This document shows, one piece after another, positions 9,457 through 18,409 of a DNA stretch of 64,000 nt (positions are counted from its first letter, which is position 1; the number at the start of each line of letters is the position of its first letter). Position numbers and translations under genes: made by a program. This stretch comes from Paenibacillus radicibacter (GTDB lineage Bacteria; Bacillota; Bacilli; Paenibacillales; NBRC-103111): the NCBI RefSeq assembly GCF_024721995.1, contig NZ_JANQBC010000008.1:186001-250000 (forward strand), read 5' to 3'. The notes below the pieces were generated by a model, which was not told the origin of the DNA, searched no databases, and worked only from the letters and a program-made list of their open reading frames with translations.

Positions 9457-9564
9457 TAGTATTCTTTTATAGGAAAAACCTATTAAATTCATTTGATTTA
9501 TATATTTCCATCTTCTTCCTCACCACGATACAATTAGAAAAAATAGCCGAAGGAGATGGTGATT

Positions 9565-10248
9565 ATGGATCACAGAATCAAGGAAAAGTTCAATGCAGGT
9601 GCGCAAGGATATGATGGACAACGATGTAAATTGATACCCGGATATGATGATTTCTATGGAATCGCGACTAGACTTGCTACAAGTCAGACAATATCACCAA
9701 AAGTTCTTGATCTTGGTGCTGGTACTGGACTCATGAGCGCGTATGTTATGGAAAAATATCCACAAGGTACGTTTACACTCGTCGATCTTAGTGAGGGGAT
9801 GCTGAATCAAGCTAAACAACGATTTGACGGAAATTCTAATGTACAATTCTTGCTTGCAGACTATACCGAGTTGCCCTTTGAAGACCACTTTGATATCATC
9901 GTCTCCTCACTCTCTATTCACCATCTTGAGCATGATAAGAAGCAGCATTTATTCAGTAAAATCTTTGCTCATTTACGGCAAGGCGGTGTATTCATAAACG
10001 CAGATCAAGTTGAAGGACCTACTTCGATTATGGATTCCTTATACAAACAACAATGGGAGCAAGATGTCAGAAGCACCGATTTATCACTTGAGGCTATTGA
10101 GGCTTCCATTGATCGTCGTGTCACTTTGGACCGAAATGCACCCCTTGGTAGTCAATTGTCCTGGCTCCTGCAAGCAGGCTTTATCGACGTAGATTGTGTA
10201 TATAAGAGTTATGGATTTGCTGTGTTTTATGCCAAAAAACCAGAATAA
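9565..10248 (+). CDS. Class I SAM-dependent methyltransferase
   Basis: A 227-residue soluble protein with the Rossmann-type SAM fold: motif I VLDLGAGTG, an acidic residue at the end of strand 2 (LVDLSEGML), and the post-strand-4 stretch SSLSIHHLEHDKK. The overall layout is that of Methyltransf_25/11 enzymes; the methyl acceptor is unknown. An ATG 9 bases earlier overlaps the Shine-Dalgarno AAGGAG, so the ATG at 9565 is the likely start. The gene stands alone between two terminators and has no obvious functional link with its neighbours. Confidence 0.82.
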   Translation: MDHRIKEKFNAGAQGYDGQRCKLIPGYDDFYGIATRLATSQTISPKVLDLGAGTGLMSAYVMEKYPQGTFTLVDLSEGMLNQAKQRFDGNSNVQFLLADYTELPFEDHFDIIVSSLSIHHLEHDKKQHLFSKIFAHLRQGGVFINADQVEGPTSIMDSLYKQQWEQDVRSTDLSLEAIEASIDRRVTLDRNAPLGSQLSWLLQAGFIDVDCVYKSYGFAVFYAKKPE

Positions 10249-10251
10249 CAC

Positions 10252-10297
10252 GGAAAAAGAGCCGCTAGATGCCAATAATGACATCACGCGGCTCTTC
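10252..10297. terminator. Bidirectional terminator between the methyltransferase gene and yajC
   Basis: GAGCCGC (10259-10265) pairs with GCGGCTC (10288-10294), extended inward by GATG/CATC. An A-run on the left and TTCATTT on the right give a T-tract for each convergent gene, strongest for yajC on the minus strand (CTTTTTCC). Confidence 0.82.
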
Positions 10298-10321
10298 ATT
10301 TATGTCCAACTGTCAGCTGGA

Positions 10322-10627
10322 TTAAGATGCGCTTGCTTCAGTAGATGAAACAACCGTATTAATTGCAGAACGATCAAATGTTAATTTTGTTGCATCATTT
10401 ACACGAAGAACCATTGTATCATCAGTAAGTTCCACGATTGTACCGTGTAAACCACCGATTGTAACAACTTTATCCCCTTTTTTCACATTACCAAGCATCA
10501 TGTTACGAGTCTTAGTACGTTTTTGTTGCGGACGGATAAGCAAGAAGTAGAACAACACTACCATTACGATTAGTGGTAAAAATGTCATCCAGGAACTACC
10601 TGTAGCAGCTGCATCAGCTAATAGCAT
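10322..10627 (-). CDS. yajC: Preprotein translocase subunit YajC
   Basis: A 101-residue protein with one N-terminal membrane helix (FLPLIVMVVLFYFLLIRPQQ) followed by a cytoplasmic domain with KKGDKVVTIGGLHG, the YajC signature. YajC binds SecDF and assists Sec export. The ATG at 10627 has GGGAGGA 9 bases upstream, better than a TTG two codons earlier. It is the last gene of the queA-tgt-yajC set, with 16 bases to tgt's stop, and is followed by a strong terminator. Confidence 0.95.
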   Translation of the reverse strand: MLLADAAATGSSWMTFLPLIVMVVLFYFLLIRPQQKRTKTRNMMLGNVKKGDKVVTIGGLHGTIVELTDDTMVLRVNDATKLTFDRSAINTVVSSTEASAS

Positions 10628-10649
10628 TTTCAAAATTCCTCCCTAGTTC

Positions 10650-11792
<1,143 letters not shown>

Positions 11793-11810
11793 TCACATCC
11801 TAATTTATAA

Positions 11811-12890
11811 TCAATAAATAAACATTGCATCGCCAAAGGAGAAGAACCGATAGCGCTCTTTCACTGCTTCCTCATACGCTTGCATCACATGCTCACGAGT
11901 AGCCATCGCCGAAATTAGCATAAGTAACGTTGACTTCGGCAAATGGAAGTTCGTAATTAAAGCGTCAACCACTTGGAACTGATAGCCTGGGAAGATGAAG
12001 ATATCTGTCCAACCTGAACAGCTCGTAATTGGACGGTAGCCTGTGCTTGGCGAATCGGAATTTGTGGACTGCTCTCCATCTTGCTTCGCACTACTAACAC
12101 GCGCCGCTGTTTCAAGCGTACGTGAAGAAGTCGTGCCGACAGCCATCACACGTCCGCCATTCTTCTTCGTCTCATTAATAGCAGCTGCTGTTTCCTCTGG
12201 AACATCAAAGTATTCCGCATGCATCGCATGATCCTCAATACGATCTACGGATACTGGTCTGAACGTACCTAAACCTACATGAAGGGTAATATAAGCAATC
12301 TGTACCCCTTTATCCTTAATTGCTTGCATTAATTCATTCGTAAAATGAAGCCCCGCTGTCGGCGCAGCCGCAGAGCCTTCATGTTTCGCATAAACGGTCT
12401 GATAACGATCCTTCTCATCCAGAACTTCTTTGATATAAGGAGGAAGCGGCATATGGCCGAGTTCATCTAGAATCTCATTAAAAATACCATTGTATTGGAA
12501 CTTGAGAATACGGGAACCCATCTCACCCGACTCTTCAACAATCGCTTCAAGCTTATCACCGAATACGAGTGTAGCACCGCTACGAATGCGTTTACCCGGT
12601 TTAACGAGGGCTTCCCAGCGATCTTCACCGAACGATTTCAGGAGCAGTACTTCCACTTTAGCCCCTGTGTCCTTCTTCACACCAAAAAGCCGGGCTGGAA
12701 TGACCCGTGTATCGTTCATCACGAGTAAATCCCCGGCTTTCAGATCATGGATAATGTCTGCAAAATGTTGATGACGAACTTCACCTGATTGTTTGTTTAA
12801 CGTCATCAGACGGGAGCTAGTCCGATCCGCCAGTGGCGTCTGCGCGATTAGCTCCTCTGGTAATATATAATCAAAAGCTTCAACTTCCAT
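11811..12890 (-). CDS. queA: S-adenosylmethionine:tRNA ribosyltransferase-isomerase QueA
   Basis: Transfers and isomerises the ribosyl group of SAM onto preQ1-tRNA to form epoxyqueuosine. The 359 residues include the N-terminal [24 protein letters not shown]-like and [11 protein letters not shown] segments and the C-terminal [16 protein letters not shown]. It is slightly longer than typical family members because of a polar, Ser/Asp-rich insertion of about 18 residues around residue 280, between the TLETAAR and SGWTDIFI conserved blocks. The insertion is probably a surface loop. Only 6 bases separate it from the upstream SpoIID-domain gene. Confidence 0.95.
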   Translation of the reverse strand: MEVEAFDYILPEELIAQTPLADRTSSRLMTLNKQSGEVRHQHFADIIHDLKAGDLLVMNDTRVIPARLFGVKKDTGAKVEVLLLKSFGEDRWEALVKPGKRIRSGATLVFGDKLEAIVEESGEMGSRILKFQYNGIFNEILDELGHMPLPPYIKEVLDEKDRYQTVYAKHEGSAAAPTAGLHFTNELMQAIKDKGVQIAYITLHVGLGTFRPVSVDRIEDHAMHAEYFDVPEETAAAINETKKNGGRVMAVGTTSSRTLETAARVSSAKQDGEQSTNSDSPSTGYRPITSCSGWTDIFIFPGYQFQVVDALITNFHLPKSTLLMLISAMATREHVMQAYEEAVKERYRFFSFGDAMFIY

Positions 12891-12896
12891 CTGATT

Positions 12897-14972
12897 TCAT
12901 CCTTTTGTTAACGTGACTCCATTATAGTATGCCTGAATGATCTGCACATAAGTATAGCCTTGCAGGGCGTAGTTTCTAGCTCCATATTGAGACATGCCAA
13001 TGCCGTGTCCATATCCTTTTCCGAAAATACGGAAGTAAGAATCTGAAGTTAGAGAATTACCTTTGCCATTAGCTCCAAGCACAAAATATTGGGATTGCGA
13101 GACTGGCGACCCTTGTGACTGATTGCCACTGAGTGCATAGACCGGCTGTGAGCTATCCCGATTGTTCACAGCTGTTGCGCCTTTAATAGTATAACGTCCA
13201 GCCTGCTCAATTTCAAACAATGTACTTGGAAGTGAACCTAGTACGGTGCGAATGGCATCTGGTGTTTTCACTTTAACTGGTTTGCCGTTTACGGAAATTT
13301 CGGTCACACGTCCAGAAGGACCACGCTTCGTAATTTCAAGTGAGTTAACAGCGCCACCGGTCGTAACCCCATTTTTCGCAAGCAAATTAGACAGTGTAGC
13401 TTCATCAAGCATCCGTTCCCATACATATGGCGAGCCAACCATCACTTCTTCTAGTACAACAACTTGTTCACCCACATTTAACTTACCAACTACAGGTCCA
13501 AGTGTTGTAAAGGTAGACGGCGCCATACGCACATTCAAGTTCGGTTCTGTAACTCGATAATAGGAAAACCCTGCAATTGATGAATTACCTGTTGCTTTCA
13601 AATAGTCACCAAACACATAGCCCACTTTGCCATCATTAAGCAGTATTCGGTACCATTTCTCCGCAGTGCCTTCATCTGGCGACTTCACGCTTTGTAAATA
13701 ATCGTATCCTTTACCGCCCCACGCTTCGGTTATATCTGCCGTCACACCACCTGCGCTAGCCGAGTAGAAGGGTTGGACCAATTTATTCTGACCATCTACT
13801 ACGACTTCTCCGCGTGTCGCTTCAACCGCTTGAATGACGTTCGTTGCTTCACGGCCCATACCGGAGTATGCTTGATCGAATGTATTATCTACAACGTGCG
13901 CGATATCGTACATAAGTCCGTTCATTAACGCATACGTACGAGCAGATACGGCCTGTGCCTTGAGTGCTTCCGTTGGATAGGAACCTCCCATCTCAGCTCC
14001 TACTACGGAATACAAATATTGTTCAAAATCTACTTCATTAATAACTGCTAGTCGATCTTTATATACGCTAAGCTCGATGTCACCACGATATGTATTGTCT
14101 GATTTTTCTTTAACGCTTACGCCTATCTGTTTGGGATGAATAAGTAGTTGATTGTTCCCCCCATTAAAAGCATAATGCACGCCGCCCGCTTCTGTTTTGC
14201 GGATCACATACGGTCTCTTATTGTCTGCTGCTTGTAGAGCAATGCCTGGCAGTAATTGAGCTGCTGATGCTTGTAAAGTTTGCAGTGAAGCTGCATCCTG
14301 CTCATCCCCAACCCATACGGTGTACTGCGCTTGACCAGCAGCGTCTAGTTGCGCAACGACGTTACCATACAACCCTGCTTGATTTACAACCGCTAAAGTC
14401 CTAACTGCATCCGCCTCTGAACCCGTATTACCAGCTTGCAGTCGAGCATTTCCTACAACAACAGGTTTAAATGCACCTATTAGTGCACTTGTCGTTCCAT
14501 TACGAAGAACGGTATCTATTCCCGCTGTCGCTTGTTCTTTCGTTACGTAATATCCATACTCTACTCGATAGGTCAATTTACCTTGTTTCGTATATGTGAT
14601 TACGTTCACTTTGTCAGCGCCAGAAGACAACTGTTCTGCAATCGCTTTAGCTGTACCTTGGTTCTCAGTCTCTAGTAATAAGACTCGAAAGCCATCAGCT
14701 GATGCACGGATCGAAGTGTCTGCTGCGTTAAAAAGAGGGATTGTGCCGCTTGCTGATCGAGTGCTAATATCGAACCCTTTATCGGATTTCAATGTTACGA
14801 CAGATGTGTTGCTGCTCTTAGCTGTATTCATGAAGAGTGCGACGCGAATCTGATCAAGCTTAGGCACAGCTGCGTACGCTGAAGTTGCTGCAAATGGAAG
14901 TGTTGTGCTAAATAGTAAAGCGCCTGCTAGTACGTATTTCCCTGCTTGGATCCATATTTGGCTTAATTTCAT
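12897..14972 (-). CDS. Secreted SpoIID/LytB-domain protein
   Basis: A 691-residue exported protein: signal peptide (residues 1-34, ending SAYAA), a SPOR-like N-terminal region with the YRVEYGYYVTKEQA stretch, then a SpoIID domain (about residues 295-480) with the conserved Glu in VVGAEMGGSYP (E327) and AVSARTYAL, followed by an SH3-like segment, and the C-terminal GYGHGIGMSQYGA motif. SpoIID is a lytic transglycosylase that remodels peptidoglycan during engulfment; this protein is larger than classical SpoIID, and LytB-type relatives modify vegetative autolysins. The position between ruvB and queA is unusual for a cell-wall enzyme. The ATG at 14972 follows a GAGGAT-type site. Confidence 0.85.
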   Translation of the reverse strand: MKLSQIWIQAGKYVLAGALLFSTTLPFAATSAYAAVPKLDQIRVALFMNTAKSSNTSVVTLKSDKGFDISTRSASGTIPLFNAADTSIRASADGFRVLLLETENQGTAKAIAEQLSSGADKVNVITYTKQGKLTYRVEYGYYVTKEQATAGIDTVLRNGTTSALIGAFKPVVVGNARLQAGNTGSEADAVRTLAVVNQAGLYGNVVAQLDAAGQAQYTVWVGDEQDAASLQTLQASAAQLLPGIALQAADNKRPYVIRKTEAGGVHYAFNGGNNQLLIHPKQIGVSVKEKSDNTYRGDIELSVYKDRLAVINEVDFEQYLYSVVGAEMGGSYPTEALKAQAVSARTYALMNGLMYDIAHVVDNTFDQAYSGMGREATNVIQAVEATRGEVVVDGQNKLVQPFYSASAGGVTADITEAWGGKGYDYLQSVKSPDEGTAEKWYRILLNDGKVGYVFGDYLKATGNSSIAGFSYYRVTEPNLNVRMAPSTFTTLGPVVGKLNVGEQVVVLEEVMVGSPYVWERMLDEATLSNLLAKNGVTTGGAVNSLEITKRGPSGRVTEISVNGKPVKVKTPDAIRTVLGSLPSTLFEIEQAGRYTIKGATAVNNRDSSQPVYALSGNQSQGSPVSQSQYFVLGANGKGNSLTSDSYFRIFGKGYGHGIGMSQYGARNYALQGYTYVQIIQAYYNGVTLTKG

Positions 14973-14995
14973 GTGTGTTCATCCTCTCCGGGGAG

Positions 14996-15224
14996 GCATG
15001 TTCAAAAAATCAGATTGCTAAGGTGAAAAAAAGTACTTCCAGCCTCTGTTGAATCGTGACTGGAGGGTAAGAGTGGGTTCAAAAAGTTTGGGACACTACA
15101 GAGATAAAAACACTTCCGTTTAACTTTTTGAACCCACTCTTTATGAGAAAGTTTCACTCTTTAAAGTCGGTCGCTTCGCTCTTCCCGCTATTTTTATCTC
15201 CTCAGCCTGATTTTCAGAACATGC
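14996..15224. repeat. Palindromic interspersed repeat, copy A (composite)
   Basis: The outer arms GCATGTTCAAAAAATCAG and the complement of CTGATTTTCAGAACATGC frame 229 bases between ruvB and the SpoIID gene. The interior arms also pair roughly and share sequence with copies B and C, including a right-arm block TTTCACTCTTTAAAGTCGG with TCGCTTCGCTC. It carries no open reading frame. A second, shorter element of the same family sits inside it (see the next entry). It could fold into a long hairpin in RNA. Confidence 0.75.
15071..15139. repeat. Short inverted repeat nested within copy A
   Basis: A perfect 18-base inverted repeat, GAGTGGGTTCAAAAAGTT (15071-15088) and its complement (15122-15139), around a 33-base loop. 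The loop (GGGACACTACAGAG, ACACTTCCG) matches the left arm of copy C, so it looks like an internally deleted member of the same family lying in the middle of a longer one. Confidence 0.75.
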
Positions 15225-15237
15225 GTGTTAGTTATAA

Positions 15238-16242
15238 TTAATTCTGCTTAGGCATGGGGATGCCCAAGTGGTTATAAGCTTGAGGTGTGACCATGCGGCC
15301 CCTCGGGGTGCGCTGTAAGAAGCCAATCTGTAACAGATATGGCTCGTAGACGTCTTCGATCGTCTGGCTTTCTTCACCAATCGTCGCTGCGATTGTATCG
15401 AGGCCTACAGGACCTCCAGCGAAGCTTGTAATGATGGAGCGCAGCATCTTATGGTCAATCTCATCTAGACCTAAGTCGTCAATCTGAATGGCTTTGAGCG
15501 CTTGTGATGCAATATCCGGCGTAATGATGCCGTCCCCTTTGACTTGAGCAAAGTCTCGCACCCGCTTCAGCAATCGATTCGCAATACGTGGTGTACCTCG
15601 TGAGCGCATACCGATCTCTCTTGCTGCCTCACCGACGATCCCAACCTCTAGCAGATCCGCTGTACGTGACACGATATACGTCAGCTCGTCGACGGAGTAA
15701 TACTCTAGACGTGACACGACACCGAATCGATCACGAAGCGGCGAGGACAAGAGCCCTGCACGTGTAGTCGCCCCGATAAGCGTAAACGGCGGTAAGTCCA
15801 AGCGGACAGAACGCGCGGAAGGACCTTTACCGATAATAATATCGAGTGCAAAGTCTTCCATCGCTGGATAGAGCACTTCCTCAACCGTACGATGAAGGCG
15901 ATGAATCTCGTCAATGAAGAGCACATCGCCTTCTTGTAAGTTCGTCAAGATCGCAGCTAAGTCTCCCGGACGCTCAATCGCAGGTCCTGATGTCGTACGA
16001 ATCCCGACACCTAGTTCGTTTGCGATAATGTTCGATAACGTTGTTTTACCAAGTCCCGGAGGTCCGTACAAAAGAACGTGATCGAGTGCTTCCTTCCTCT
16101 GTTTCGCTGCTTCAATATATACTTTCAAGTTTTCTTTGGCTTGTGCTTGTCCGATATATTCCGATAAATAACGTGGACGCAAGCTAAATTCCACACCATT
16201 GTCTTCCATCATGAGATTCGCAGAAATAATACGATCTTCCAT
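15238..16242 (-). CDS. ruvB: Holliday junction DNA helicase RuvB
   Basis: AAA+ motor of branch migration, 334 residues. Walker A is GPPGLGKTT, Walker B is LFIDEIHRL, followed by sensor and arginine-finger regions ([18 protein letters not shown]) and a C-terminal winged helix ending in [17 protein letters not shown]. The ATG at 16242 has GGAGG 6 bases upstream. It is third in the ruvC-ruvA-ruvB operon, 37 bases after ruvA. Confidence 0.98.
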   Translation of the reverse strand: MEDRIISANLMMEDNGVEFSLRPRYLSEYIGQAQAKENLKVYIEAAKQRKEALDHVLLYGPPGLGKTTLSNIIANELGVGIRTTSGPAIERPGDLAAILTNLQEGDVLFIDEIHRLHRTVEEVLYPAMEDFALDIIIGKGPSARSVRLDLPPFTLIGATTRAGLLSSPLRDRFGVVSRLEYYSVDELTYIVSRTADLLEVGIVGEAAREIGMRSRGTPRIANRLLKRVRDFAQVKGDGIITPDIASQALKAIQIDDLGLDEIDHKMLRSIITSFAGGPVGLDTIAATIGEESQTIEDVYEPYLLQIGFLQRTPRGRMVTPQAYNHLGIPMPKQN

Positions 16243-16279
16243 GTTTAGCCTCCTACCACTTTACAACTCTATCACTCTA

Positions 16280-16942
16280 TTACTGTGCATACAGCACCTT
16301 AAGCGCATGACGCACGATAACATCTACAGAAGCGTCCTTCTCCGATACTTTTGCGCGAGTAGCTTGCAACGCTCGATCAGATTCTGCTTCGTTATACCCA
16401 AGCGCTTGTAGCGCTTCCTTAGCAGCTTGCCACTCGGAAGTGTCACTACTCGAACTGCTTGCTGGACTTAAATCTAATCCTAAACCAACATCAATACCAT
16501 TAGCCCATGTAGCATCGCCAAGCGCTCCACCTCTTTCAAGTGCAGCTCCAAGCTTATCTTTGAGGTCCAGTACTAAGCGCTGAGCGGTCTTCTTTCCGAT
16601 ACCTGGCAATTTACACAAGAAGGTTAAGTTATCACCACGAATCGCGGAAATAATCGTCTCTGGGCGAGCACCACCTAGCATGCCTAATGCGACCTTCGGA
16701 CCAATACCAGATACTTCTATTAATCTACGGAAAAGGTACTGCTCTTCACGCGTAGGAAAGCCGAATAAGAGGTGAGCATCCTCCCTCACATGGTAGTGAC
16801 AGAATAACGTCAACTCTTCTCCATCACGAAACTTCGGTTCATGTGGATTCGGACACCAAACTCGATAGCCAACCCCATTAACATCCAAAACAACATAATC
16901 TATTTCTTTCACTGCAAGACGACCACGTAAAAAATCTATCAT
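16280..16942 (-). CDS. ruvA: Holliday junction DNA helicase RuvA
   Basis: Tetrameric Holliday-junction binding subunit that recruits RuvB. 220 residues: N-terminal OB fold (MIDFLRGRLAVKE), helix-hairpin-helix motifs (LIEVSGIGPKVALGMLG and LCKLPGIGKKTAQRLVLDLKDK), an acidic/Ser-rich linker around residues 150-165, and a C-terminal UBA-like domain that contacts RuvB. Its start overlaps the ruvC stop by 4 bases (ATGA), so translation is coupled. Confidence 0.97.
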   Translation of the reverse strand: MIDFLRGRLAVKEIDYVVLDVNGVGYRVWCPNPHEPKFRDGEELTLFCHYHVREDAHLLFGFPTREEQYLFRRLIEVSGIGPKVALGMLGGARPETIISAIRGDNLTFLCKLPGIGKKTAQRLVLDLKDKLGAALERGGALGDATWANGIDVGLGLDLSPASSSSSDTSEWQAAKEALQALGYNEAESDRALQATRAKVSEKDASVDVIVRHALKVLYAQ

Positions 16943-17442
16943 ATTTTTTTACCCTCGTTCATTTTATTTAATAGAGTCGAAGAATGCGCATGACAAATCG
17001 CAACCGCAAGTGCATCTGCCACATCATCCGGCTTCGGAACTGTCGTAAGCTTTAAGAACATCTTAACCATTTCCTGAACCTGCTTCTTCTCTGCTTTTCC
17101 ATAACCAACAATGGCTTGCTTAATTTGCAGCGGCGTATACTCCGCAATGGGCAGACCATTCTGCACAGCTGCCAAAATTAGCACTCCCCGTGCCTGAGAA
17201 ACCGTCATCGCTGTAGTGACATTTCGATTGAAGAACAACTTCTCAATAGCAACTGCATCCGGTTTATAGCGCTTGATCAGCTCTTGGATGGAATCATACA
17301 CCTGTTGCAGACGCAGCGCAGGGTCCGTATGTGCCTCGGTCTGTATACACCCATATTGTACAGGCGTAAGCCGTGATCCTTGTTTATCAATAAAACCAAA
17401 ACCGACAATCGCAATTCCCGGATCGATGCCTAAAATACGCAA
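16939..17442 (-). CDS. ruvC: Crossover junction endodeoxyribonuclease RuvC
   Basis: Holliday junction resolvase of the RNase H-like fold. With a TTG start at 17442 the protein has 167 residues, close to E. coli RuvC, and the four acidic residues fall at D7 (GIDPG), E67 (IEKLFF), D140 and D143 (DDVADA). The TTG is preceded by GGGAGAGG with 6 bases spacing; an ATG 17 codons upstream would add a non-conserved tail. B. subtilis uses RecU and lacks RuvC, so its presence is consistent with Paenibacillaceae or a neighbouring lineage. Confidence 0.95.
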   Translation of the reverse strand: MRILGIDPGIAIVGFGFIDKQGSRLTPVQYGCIQTEAHTDPALRLQQVYDSIQELIKRYKPDAVAIEKLFFNRNVTTAMTVSQARGVLILAAVQNGLPIAEYTPLQIKQAIVGYGKAEKKQVQEMVKMFLKLTTVPKPDDVADALAVAICHAHSSTLLNKMNEGKKI

Positions 17443-17511
17443 GCTGAACCTCTCCCTTTTCACCAAAAAGCGAACATATGTATTCACTGCCATTATATCA
17501 GATCATAACAA

Positions 17512-17560
17512 AAAGAGATAGGCACCCTCCTGCTTAGGAGTCTGTACCTATCCCTTCCAT
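17512..17560 (-). terminator. Terminator downstream of bofC
   Basis: GATAGGTAC pairs with GTGCCTATC, with an inner CTCCT/AGGAG stem, followed on the minus strand by TCTTTTTG. It separates bofC from the ruvCAB operon. Confidence 0.8.
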
Positions 17561-17593
17561 TTACTCGTACAAAAGTCACACATTCACGTTCAC

Positions 17594-18268
17594 TTAGGAG
17601 GATGCACCCATATGCGGTTCATATTCAGCAAGCGCATAATCGGCAAATGTGGATAATACCGAATTATACTCGTCCACATCTTTTACGCGAATTCCTTTAT
17701 AAAGCTGGGCAATCGTGTCATCCGGCAAGCTACTTCGTAAATACTGAATGTTTAATTGGAAAAATGTTTTCATCACTTTTCGATCAGCGGGAAGACCCTC
17801 AAACAAGGAGAATACACCCTTATCATCTAGTCCGAAGTAAGCCCCTTTCTTACACTGAGGCGATAAATCAGAGATGTATTGACTCACATATACCGTCCCA
17901 TCCGGATGCAGAGCAAGTGTCCAATCGGAATGTTCAGCAATTAGATCATTGACTTTATTTACAGGCAGTATACCTAAGTTCTGTAATTCTTCCCCACATA
18001 CGTATTTCTTTTGTAAAATCACTTCACGATCCTGCTTTGTGCTTCGAATTTCCGCTAACGCTTTTACATGATCAGGTGACATCTGCTGCTCAGTAGGTGC
18101 TAATACACTTTGCACTGCCACTTGATTCTGATTCGATTCCTCACGCTGATTTAGCTTATAGCTGGCAAATACTAATAGAGCGATCACGATTACGAATCCG
18201 AGCGACAGCCATTTGCGTTGGCGACGAAGCATCTTCTTCCATTGTCTCGGTATTTTGAAAACAACCAC
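17594..18268 (-). CDS. bofC: BofC-like forespore checkpoint protein
   Basis: A 224-residue protein with one N-terminal membrane helix (about residues 20-38) and an extracytoplasmic domain containing YVCGEE and QCKKGAYFGLDDKGVFSLFEG, matching the BofC C-terminal domain. In B. subtilis BofC is made in the forespore and restrains SpoIVB, the protease that triggers pro-sigma-K processing by SpoIVFB; spoIVFA and spoIVFB are also in this window. The start is a GTG at 18268 with AAGGGG upstream. It lies between ruvC and safA as in Bacillus. No sigma-G promoter could be identified with confidence. Confidence 0.85.
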   Translation of the reverse strand: MVVFKIPRQWKKMLRRQRKWLSLGFVIVIALLVFASYKLNQREESNQNQVAVQSVLAPTEQQMSPDHVKALAEIRSTKQDREVILQKKYVCGEELQNLGILPVNKVNDLIAEHSDWTLALHPDGTVYVSQYISDLSPQCKKGAYFGLDDKGVFSLFEGLPADRKVMKTFFQLNIQYLRSSLPDDTIAQLYKGIRVKDVDEYNSVLSTFADYALAEYEPHMGASS

Positions 18269-18409
18269 GTCGATCCCCTTCTATCCTTTTTTTCACTATT
18301 TTTACCATTGCATGACGTGAATATACATAGAGGAATTCGGTTATGGAAAGTCGAACCAGTATAGAAGAACGAGGTATGCAGACATGAACCGTTCAGGAGG
18401 AAATTATTG

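Noticed and set aside
18269-18409. Sigma-G or sigma-E promoters between bofC and the divergent gene
   Set aside because: TGAATA- and TGTATA-like strings occur, but no matching -10 box at the proper spacing could be found.
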